NCBI GenBank assembly: GCA_016782355.1
Contig: JADHYP010000082.1
Span: forward strand, 1 to 6,107
Direction: 5' to 3'
Length of the DNA: 6,107 nt
Source: Candidatus Syntropharchaeum sp.
Lineage (GTDB): Archaea > Halobacteriota > Syntropharchaeia > Alkanophagales > Methanospirareceae
Shown: positions 1 to 4,806 of the stretch, one piece after another
Layout of the letters: every line of letters starts with the position of its first letter
Position numbering within the stretch: the stretch's first letter is position 1
Translations under genes and position numbers: made by a program
Notes under the pieces: generated by a model
Told to the model about the DNA's origin: nothing
Database searches by the model: none
The model's input: the letters and a program-made list of their open reading frames with translations, nothing else

Positions 1-62
1 CCTGCGCCGGAATTAAAGCATAGAATCCCAAAAAACAATAGAATACAAAACATGAGCATCAT
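1..62 (-). CDS. Possible N-terminus of a secreted or membrane protein, cut by the left edge
   Basis: Reading the minus strand from ATG at 62 (a second ATG at 59, a third at 53) gives about 20 residues that run off the window. After two or three methionines the peptide is almost wholly hydrophobic (FCILLFFGILCF) and then turns to NSGA, the shape of a signal peptide or first membrane segment. An AGG at 65-63 sits nine bases before the third ATG and could be a ribosome binding site. The frame is open upstream to an amber codon at 158-156, so this could also be the tail of the DnaG-like remnant frame. T-rich DNA gives hydrophobic peptides by chance, and a plus-strand frame is also open across bases 1-93. 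The product is not recognised and confidence is low. Confidence 0.25.
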   Translation of the reverse strand, partial: MMLMFCILLFFGILCFNSGA

Positions 63-69
63 CCTGATG

Positions 70-89
70 CCCTGTTTTTCAAAACAGGG
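70..89. other. Perfect 9-bp hairpin
   Basis: CCCTGTTTT (70-78) pairs exactly with AAAACAGGG (81-89) around a two-base centre. In practice the innermost pair would open to give a four-base loop. No T-run follows on the plus strand, so it is not a standard intrinsic terminator. On the minus strand it lies only seven bases before the possible start codon at 62, where it could affect translation. Its role is unknown. Confidence 0.5.
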
Positions 90-155
90 TCTGTGACTTC
101 GGTCTTCAGCAAATACTATTTTTAATTGCCTCTCATCAACGCCTTCAACTTCTGG

Positions 156-294
156 CTACACCTCTTCAATACCACAAAAAGCGATAATTGCATGCCTTTC
201 TTTAAATCCATATGGTCTCTAAAGAAGCAGCCAGTATTGAGGTTTCTACCTTATCCAAGCCCGAAGTCGTTACTATTTCACCTACATTAATAAA
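156..294 (-). pseudogene. Decayed fragment of archaeal DnaG primase (N-terminal domain)
   Basis: On the minus strand, the frame from 294 to 205 reads VGEIVTTSGLDKVETSILAA followed by SLETI. This closely matches, from memory, the conserved DnaG N-terminal segment GEIiiPsSLDKVETAilAASLETI. That frame stops at TAA 204-202. The next frame, from 209, gives GFKERHAIIAFCGIEEV and then amber TAG at 158-156. GIEEV falls where intact DnaG has GIEDVR: family spacing after ETI is about 14 residues (42 bases), and here it is 40 bases, so a net two-base loss explains the frameshift. Nothing DnaG-like is seen upstream of 294 and no Toprim domain follows, so both ends are missing. Intact archaeal DnaG (a bacterial-type primase that also associates with the exosome) must be encoded elsewhere. 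The family call is from memory of the motif. Confidence 0.6.
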
Positions 295-304
295 TTACGC
301 ATAG

Positions 305-314
305 TTTATAAAAA
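305..314 (+). promoter_or_regulatory. Archaeal TATA box for the HEPN/MNT/Hdr-like block
   Basis: TTTATAAAAA lies about 34 bases upstream of the HEPN start codon. An archaeal start site roughly 25 bases downstream would leave a short leader of around ten bases. No strong BRE or Shine-Dalgarno is visible. It is the only clear promoter-like element before the three closely spaced plus-strand genes, so it probably drives all of them. Confidence 0.5.
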
Positions 315-347
315 CTAAATCCAAATAATAGAAGTAAAAGAAAAAAG

Positions 348-737
348 ATGCCAGAAAGGAGTAAAGACTGGATAAGCCAAGCAGAAAAAGACTTAAAAGT
401 AGCTGCCGAGCTGATAAGAGACGAATCTTTTGAATGGTCTTGTTTTGTAGCTCAGCAAGCAGCGGAAAAGGCAGTAAAGGCGGTATTCCAGAAATTGAAC
501 GCTGCCACGTGGGGGCATTCTATATTCGACCTTATGAGAATTCTCTCAAAGAAAGAGGTAGTGAATGAGGAACTTTTAAATTGCGCAAGAAGCTTGGATA
601 AATATTATGTCCCCACCAGATATCCAAATAGCTTTGAATCCGGGAGTCCATACGAATATTTCACGAGGAGGGATGCGGAAAATGGAATCGTTTGTAGTAG
701 AAGAATCATTGAATTCTGTAAAGGTATTCTGGCTTGA
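348..737 (+). CDS. HEPN-domain protein, partner of the adjacent nucleotidyltransferase
   Basis: This 129-residue protein is about the usual length for a stand-alone HEPN domain. It shows the family pattern: W8 and AEKDLK near the start, a helix FVAQQAAEKAVKAV (33-46), the GHSIFDLM segment with H57, then DKYYVPTRYPN (84-94) and YFTRRDAENGI (104-114). These fit the HEPN family that includes archaeal proteins encoded beside minimal nucleotidyltransferases. HEPN toxins of the HepT kind are RNases using an RX4-6H motif. I find no such motif here, since the only histidine is H57 and no arginine lies at the right distance. It may therefore be a non-nuclease binding or scaffold form, or use other residues. 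The start follows a TATA box and there is no strong ribosome binding site. Its last 56 bases overlap the next gene, which supports a functional pair. The HEPN call is firm; the toxin role is inference. Confidence 0.85.
   Translation: MPERSKDWISQAEKDLKVAAELIRDESFEWSCFVAQQAAEKAVKAVFQKLNAATWGHSIFDLMRILSKKEVVNEELLNCARSLDKYYVPTRYPNSFESGSPYEYFTRRDAENGIVCSRRIIEFCKGILA
665..672 (+). promoter_or_regulatory. Ribosome binding site that sets the MNT start
   Basis: GAGGAGGG inside the HEPN coding sequence is the strongest Shine-Dalgarno match of this gene block. It lies nine bases before ATG 682, compared with zero bases before ATG 673, so it favours 682 as the MNT start. It implies that MNT translation initiates independently while ribosomes are finishing the HEPN gene. 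Confidence 0.7.
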
Positions 738-1041
738 ACATGAACAATTGGTGGAAGAAATTCATAAAGTTGCAAGTGAAATAGGCGAAGCCAATGAGAA
801 CGTATTGAAAATCATCTTGTTTGGCTCGTTAGCAGAGAGAAGAGGTGTGCCTGGAAGTGACGCGGACATTTTAATCATACTCGAAAGAGATGATAAAACG
901 TTTATGGATAGGATTGCGGAGTGGTCAGAGAAGTTCTCAATGGATTTTTCGGTTGAAATTTTCCCTTATACGGAGAAAGAGCTGAATAATCCAATTGCTC
1001 AGGAAGCGATTAAAAGTGGAATCACATTGTTTGAGCGGTAA
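682..1041 (+). CDS. Minimal nucleotidyltransferase (MNT), partner of HEPN
   Basis: The 119-residue product is a small polymerase-beta-fold nucleotidyltransferase. It has the signature GS-x10-DxD (G48, S49, D60, D62) in LFGSLAERRGVPGSDADI. The third acidic position of the active site, normally Asp in a VDVFPYT-like strand, appears as E92 in VEIFPYTEKEL. I place the start at 682 because GGAGG at 667-671 lies ten bases before it. The frame is open back to an ATG at 607, but those extra residues lie deep inside the HEPN gene and have no ribosome binding site; ATG 673 is too close to GGAGG. In characterised HEPN/MNT pairs such as HepT/MntA, the MNT adds AMP to the HEPN toxin and neutralises it. 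A similar role is inferred from the 56-base overlap and gene order. The Asp-to-Glu change could leave activity intact. Confidence 0.85.
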   Translation: MESFVVEESLNSVKVFWLEHEQLVEEIHKVASEIGEANENVLKIILFGSLAERRGVPGSDADILIILERDDKTFMDRIAEWSEKFSMDFSVEIFPYTEKELNNPIAQEAIKSGITLFER

Positions 1042-1062
1042 ATTGCTCGAAGAAAAATAGAA

Positions 1063-2196
1063 ATGAACGAAGAGATAGTGAAAGTATCAAGACTTTGTTA
1101 CCAATGCGGGGAATGCACGGCAGCATGTCCACTGCGAAGGGTATCAAAGTTTTCACCGCGTGGTTTTGTATATAATCTTAATGCAAATGGTGTTGATACC
1201 GCAGAGAACATCGAGCAATGGAACTGTTTGATTTGCGACAATTGTTATACTATATGTCCGCAGGGCGTGGATTTCCCTGCTCTTATACTAAATTTGAGGA
1301 GTGAAGAGGCGGCAAATGCAAAAGAAGATATATTAGCGCACAGCGTATTCTCGGAAATAGCTACTTTTATGACTTTCTTTGACAAGGGCGTGCCTACGGA
1401 GTTCAAAGGTGAAACGGATGAAAATAGCGAGTATGGCTATTTCCCCGGCTGTTTGGATTATCTCGACCTGTTCATGGACGTTGGCGTGAACTTTCATGAG
1501 ATAGGCGATTACGCGATAAAGCTGCTGAATAAAATAGGGATAAAGCCGAGGATTGCAAGCTTGAAATGCTGTGGTCACGATGTGCTTTTTCAGGGCAATT
1601 ATAAGGTTTTCGAGCAGTTAGCTTCATACAATACGGAAAAAATAAAGGAGTTGGGTATAAAAAAGCTCGTTGTGAGTTGTGCTGAAGGGTTTCTTACTTT
1701 CAAGAAATATTACGAACTGGAAGCCATTGGCGTTGAGGTTATACATATTTCTCAATTGTTGAGCGAGCGAATGGAATTCTCAGACGTGGAAAAAGCACGT
1801 AATCGAGCCATAACAGTCACATATCATGACCCTTGTGCGATGAAACGTTTTCAGTTATACGAGGCGCCGCGAGATGCGATAAAGAAATCAGGCGTAAAAT
1901 ATGTAGAACTGATGCGTTCTAAGGATAATTCGCTGTGCTGTGGTGTTAGCGGGATGATGAACTGCAATGACATGAGCAAAGCACTCAGGGCGTTCAGGCT
2001 GGATGAAGTAAAAGGAATGAACGTGGACGTGCTGATAACCACCTGTCCGAAGTGCTTATCGCATTTGAGTTGCTTGAAGCACGAGAGTGAGAGAGAGGAG
2101 GAAAAAGAGACGGAAGGAGAATATAATTTTGAGATAGTTGACCTTGCGGTATTTTTGGGGCGGTTATTGTTCTCTGTTCATAAAAACTCGATTTGA
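1063..2196 (+). CDS. HdrD-like (HdrC-HdrB order) iron-sulfur oxidoreductase subunit
   Basis: This 377-residue soluble protein has a ferredoxin-like N-terminus with two CxxCxxCxxxCP motifs (C12, C15, C18, C22 and C55, C58, C61, C65). Two CCG domains follow. The second is complete: C258, C292-C293-G294 and C328-x2-C331. The first has C130, C169-C170-G171 and C206, but its last cysteine is replaced by G209. The order matches HdrD of CoB-CoM heterodisulfide reductase and the GlcF/LldE/GlpC-type subunits, which pass electrons between a flavoprotein or membrane partner and a disulfide or hydroxyacid substrate. HdrB CCG motifs hold noncubane [4Fe-4S] clusters, so the first site may be altered or lost. 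No HdrE, HdrA or flavoprotein gene lies nearby, so the substrate cannot be assigned. It starts 21 bases after the MNT stop with only a weak ribosome binding site, so cotranscription is likely. Family call strong, reaction unknown. Confidence 0.85.
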   Translation: MNEEIVKVSRLCYQCGECTAACPLRRVSKFSPRGFVYNLNANGVDTAENIEQWNCLICDNCYTICPQGVDFPALILNLRSEEAANAKEDILAHSVFSEIATFMTFFDKGVPTEFKGETDENSEYGYFPGCLDYLDLFMDVGVNFHEIGDYAIKLLNKIGIKPRIASLKCCGHDVLFQGNYKVFEQLASYNTEKIKELGIKKLVVSCAEGFLTFKKYYELEAIGVEVIHISQLLSERMEFSDVEKARNRAITVTYHDPCAMKRFQLYEAPRDAIKKSGVKYVELMRSKDNSLCCGVSGMMNCNDMSKALRAFRLDEVKGMNVDVLITTCPKCLSHLSCLKHESEREEEKETEGEYNFEIVDLAVFLGRLLFSVHKNSI

Positions 2197-2290
2197 AATA
2201 TGCCCTATTCAAATGCACTTTCTTCTCTTTGGTAAGAAGATTTAAAGCTCGGATAGACGATAAGAACCCAATTCGTTCATATCATAGTGT
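2197..2290. other. Convergent intergenic region
   Basis: These 94 bases separate the Hdr-like gene from the convergent oligosaccharyltransferase gene. A pyrimidine-rich run (CTTTCTTCTCTTT, 2218-2230) could help end plus-strand transcription, as archaeal terminators are often simple T-rich tracts. No strong hairpin or small gene is visible. Confidence 0.35.
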
Positions 2291-4030
2291 TCATACATTT
2301 AACCTATATACTTTAACCTCGTTGCTCGCATAGAAAAGCGTATATCCTTCAATAGACTGGTTAGTCCAGAGCCGATAGTAAGTTGTCTGATTTGTGAGAT
2401 TGTTCAGACAAACCAATCGCCCATTATCATCGAAGGTCATCCTGATTGACTCATTGAGCGGTGTTGGTTTGTATCCCGCAGCGTAACCTATTATGGATGA
2501 TATAAAAGCATCGTTTAGAAAAAGCATCAGGTATACTTCTGAGCTATTGTGTTTCTGTTTGAAAGTTCGAGCTATCTGCAATCCTTTGTCAGGGTCAGTT
2601 GCCATCATGACCGCTGAGACCGCCTTTACTTCCTCGTCTGGAAAGTGCATCTGGTCAATTACCGACCTTCGTTGTGCGAAATACGCTAATGAATTTCCAT
2701 AGTCCCACCAGTTGATAAATAGCGAATCTGGGTCTGTATTGTTTTTGATGTACAAAAACGTTTCTTTCCATTCGGGTTTAATAGTAGAGGAATAACGCAC
2801 GTCATTTTTTAAAGAACCAATAACAGGATTTACGAGGGCGATGCCAAAGATTATGAGAACAGCTACTGCTGCCAGCTTTTTCCATTTCAATTTTTGCTCT
2901 TCCTGGCTTGCTACTCCCAATATGAAAGAGGCTCCAATGCCAAGTGTTGTGTACACAAACATCGAGAACATATCTATGAAATGATTTGCCCGGACTGCGG
3001 GAATCATGGTTGCGAGCAGTGCAGCAAGGAGATACAAACCGTATTTTTCATTGCGCTTGTAAAGAGCATATACACCAACCGCGGTCAGGGCAATCCCAAC
3101 CAGCAGGAATGTACCGAAAAGAGTTTCAAAGCTTTCGGGTCTCGGTGGCATGAGGTCACCTGTGAATTTATAGACCAGAGGACCTTCTGTAAATCGCAGC
3201 ATCTGTGTGGCTCTTAGTATCTCCGAGGGACCACGCACCGGATAGAGAATTAACGCTATTATTGTTCCAAAAAGCAGAGTAGAGGAGATGAACACCCACG
3301 TTTTCAGCAGATATTTTTTAGCCCCCCTCATAGAATTGCGGTGAACCAAATAGAAAGCAGATAAAAGAAGTCCGTAAAAAATAAGTATCGCATGAAGGAT
3401 GAAGTATCCACCCCACGTGAAACCCGTAACGCCAATAAGAACTGCTGGAGCGAGAATTGTAGCCAAGTAGACCGCTTTATTTTTGAATTCACCAGGAAAA
3501 GGATTTTTGGCTATTTTAAGCGCTTTCCATGCAACCACAACAGTTAAAATGATTAGAAACAGGGAAAGAGCGTCGTGGAAGACGAACCCTTTCATGGTTC
3601 GGAAGATGAGAAAATGAGAGAAGGAAGCGAGCAACCCGGCAACGACACCTGCAGATTTATTGAACAGGCTTTTTGCAAACCAGTATATAACCAGCACGGT
3701 GCCTGCTCCGAGCAAGGGTGGCACCAGCCCCTCAGCGATAGCCATACTGGACAGCGAGAATTTGAAGGGGATAAGGTCAATTATCCAGCCCACGAGGGCA
3801 AGAAGATACACCATACCGGGCTGATATAAAGGTGCCGAGCTGAATGCGTCAGGAACCGCCGGGTGTCCAAAGCTGTAAATATATTCCGCCTGTCTTGCCA
3901 TATAAGCGTCGTTATCCCATTTTGTCTCCCACGCACCGCCCATAAAGCGTATTGTAAATGATAGAACAAACAGTAAAACGATGGGAAGCAACTCTTCTTT
4001 AAATCTCTCCCAACTTGCACTTTTTGACAT
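2291..4030 (-). CDS. AglB/STT3-family oligosaccharyltransferase (short type)
   Basis: The 579-residue product has about 12-13 hydrophobic membrane segments up to roughly residue 404, then a short extracellular domain. The catalytic signature WWDYG is at 441-445. The first acidic motif is D39-N-D41 in the first outer loop. E282 in RFTEGP matches the TIxE-loop glutamate. The family moves a lipid-linked glycan onto Asn in N-x-S/T sequons of exported proteins. Two positions are unusual. The second acidic motif, usually DHH after GF, reads F151-H152-D153. The helix normally DxxKxxxI reads D507-AFI-SSI-I514, so the lysine is replaced. The C-terminal domain after WWDYG is only about 134 residues, as in the short AglB forms of about 600 residues. 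Six sequons lie in the last 150 residues (N430, N495, N526, N544, N547, N557). The start has GGTG at 4041-4038 as a plausible ribosome binding site. No glycosyltransferase genes adjoin it. Confidence 0.85.
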   Translation of the reverse strand: MSKSASWERFKEELLPIVLLFVLSFTIRFMGGAWETKWDNDAYMARQAEYIYSFGHPAVPDAFSSAPLYQPGMVYLLALVGWIIDLIPFKFSLSSMAIAEGLVPPLLGAGTVLVIYWFAKSLFNKSAGVVAGLLASFSHFLIFRTMKGFVFHDALSLFLIILTVVVAWKALKIAKNPFPGEFKNKAVYLATILAPAVLIGVTGFTWGGYFILHAILIFYGLLLSAFYLVHRNSMRGAKKYLLKTWVFISSTLLFGTIIALILYPVRGPSEILRATQMLRFTEGPLVYKFTGDLMPPRPESFETLFGTFLLVGIALTAVGVYALYKRNEKYGLYLLAALLATMIPAVRANHFIDMFSMFVYTTLGIGASFILGVASQEEQKLKWKKLAAVAVLIIFGIALVNPVIGSLKNDVRYSSTIKPEWKETFLYIKNNTDPDSLFINWWDYGNSLAYFAQRRSVIDQMHFPDEEVKAVSAVMMATDPDKGLQIARTFKQKHNSSEVYLMLFLNDAFISSIIGYAAGYKPTPLNESIRMTFDDNGRLVCLNNLTNQTTYYRLWTNQSIEGYTLFYASNEVKVYRLNV

Positions 4031-4046
4031 GGTTGTGCACCAATAA

Positions 4047-4054
4047 TTAAATTA
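4047..4054 (+). promoter_or_regulatory. Possible TATA box for the nicotinamidase-like gene
   Basis: TTAAATTA lies about 22-30 bases before ATG 4077, so transcription would begin at or near the start codon, giving a leaderless or nearly leaderless message. An AGGAGGG at 4054-4060 is 16 bases before the ATG, too far for a normal ribosome binding site. The assignment is weak. Confidence 0.3.
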
Positions 4055-4060
4055 GGAGGG

Positions 4061-4070
4061 TTATATAAAA
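4061..4070 (-). promoter_or_regulatory. TATA box for the oligosaccharyltransferase gene
   Basis: Read on the minus strand, TTTTATATAA lies about 31 bases before the ATG at 4030, the normal distance for an archaeal promoter with a very short leader. It sits in the 46-base gap shared with the divergent hydrolase gene. On the plus strand it is too close to ATG 4077 to serve that gene. Confidence 0.5.
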
Positions 4071-4076
4071 TAAACT

Positions 4077-4646
4077 ATGCCCGAAAAAATAGTTGTAAAT
4101 CCCAGAGAATGTGCATTAGTTGTTATAGACATGCAGAAAGACTTCTGCTACGAAGACGGCGCTTTGTTCGTCGGTGCCGCAGTAAAAGCGATAATACCGC
4201 GAATACGCGGATTGATAGAAGCAGCAATACGAAAGAAAGTGCAGTTGATATTCACGCAGGATTGGCATTCGCAGGACGATGAAGAGTTTGAAGTATGGGG
4301 TCGGCATTGTGTTCGAGACACAAAAGGAGCAGAGATAATAGACGAGCTTTTTTTAAAAGAAGCTTATGCAGTGAAAAAGCAGAAGTACAGCGCGTTCTTT
4401 GAAACTGACCTCGATGCACATCTAAAAGAAAAAGGAATAAGAAGATTGATTTTAGCAGGCGTTACCACAAATATATGCGTGCTGCATACTGCAATAGACG
4501 CTTCGCTCAGGGGCTATGAGATAATAGTGCCGGAGGATTGCGTGGCTGCGTTGAGCGATTACGAGCAGGAATACGGGTTGCGGCATATAAAGTCTGTCCT
4601 GAAGGGAATTATTACGCGTTCTGGTAACGTCGTTGCATTTGTTTAG
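4077..4646 (+). CDS. Nicotinamidase-like cysteine hydrolase (isochorismatase fold)
   Basis: The 189-residue protein matches the size and layout of archaeal nicotinamidases. The catalytic triad is visible as D18 (VVIDMQKDF), K103 (KKQKYSAF) and C134 (GVTTNICV), with the cis-peptide region at V129-T130. The metal site of true nicotinamidases, D-x-H plus a later H, is present as D62, H64 (QDWH) and H77 (WGRHCV). This supports nicotinamide deamidation to nicotinic acid in the NAD salvage pathway, rather than isochorismate hydrolysis. The protein has no signal peptide and should be cytoplasmic. It is divergent from the oligosaccharyltransferase gene with a 46-base gap and appears to be monocistronic, ending in TAG just before a long palindrome. 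Other amidase substrates within the family cannot be excluded, but the metal ligands make nicotinamidase the best call. Confidence 0.85.
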   Translation: MPEKIVVNPRECALVVIDMQKDFCYEDGALFVGAAVKAIIPRIRGLIEAAIRKKVQLIFTQDWHSQDDEEFEVWGRHCVRDTKGAEIIDELFLKEAYAVKKQKYSAFFETDLDAHLKEKGIRRLILAGVTTNICVLHTAIDASLRGYEIIVPEDCVAALSDYEQEYGLRHIKSVLKGIITRSGNVVAFV

Positions 4647-4652
4647 CTGTAC

Positions 4653-4747
4653 TTGTTTACCGCTGAGCCCGCAGAGAACACAGAGAGCATGGAAAATCAT
4701 TTATCTCATCTTATCTCAGCGCTCTCCGCGATCTCGGCGGTAAACAA
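4653..4747. repeat. Long imperfect palindromic repeat element
   Basis: Left arm 4653-4686 pairs with right arm 4714-4747. The outer 15 pairs are continuous (one G-T), starting TTGTTTACCGC and ending GCGGTAAACAA, and about 28 of 34 positions pair overall. The centre (4687-4713) is unpaired. The arms are built from degenerate short GAG units such as CGCTGAG, GCAGAG and ACAGAGAG. This composition resembles dispersed CCGCAGAGA-type palindromes that I remember from several archaeal and bacterial genomes; that likeness is from memory. It starts seven bases after the hydrolase stop and is followed by A-rich DNA, so it may end transcription or shield the messenger 3' end. Confidence 0.75.
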
Positions 4748-4771
4748 AAACAAAATATCTAAAAAGAAAAA

Positions 4772-4786
4772 GTATTTGATAAATAC
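4772..4786 (+). promoter_or_regulatory. TATA-like inverted repeat upstream of the EamA transporter
   Basis: GTATTT-GAT-AAATAC is a perfect six-base inverted repeat with a three-base spacer. It contains the TATA-like core TTTGATAAATA and ends 20 bases before ATG 4807. It could be the promoter with a short leader, an operator for a small dimeric repressor, or both. GGAG at 4791-4794 is a weak ribosome binding site, 12 bases from the ATG. Confidence 0.4.
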
Positions 4787-4806
4787 CAATGGAGATATAG
4801 ATTCGT

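Noticed and set aside
156..158. Amber codon in the minus-strand frame read as pyrrolysine
   Set aside because: The frame also needs a frameshift and has further TAG codons at 221-219 and 248-246, so decay is simpler. The nicotinamidase-like gene uses TAG as a normal stop.
607..681. Longer N-terminus for the nucleotidyltransferase starting at ATG 607
   Set aside because: The extra residues are a byproduct of HEPN coding in another frame, show no family similarity, and lack a ribosome binding site, whereas GGAGG at 667-671 fits ATG 682.
2221..2240. TCTTCT / AGAAGA hairpin as terminator between convergent genes
   Set aside because: Only six A-T-rich pairs with mismatched flanks. The pyrimidine-rich run alone is a better, still weak, terminator candidate.
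2894..3217. Plus-strand ORF of 107 codons inside the oligosaccharyltransferase gene
   Set aside because: It is antisense to a well-supported membrane protein gene and rich in Cys, His and Gln with no recognisable domain, as expected of a shadow frame.
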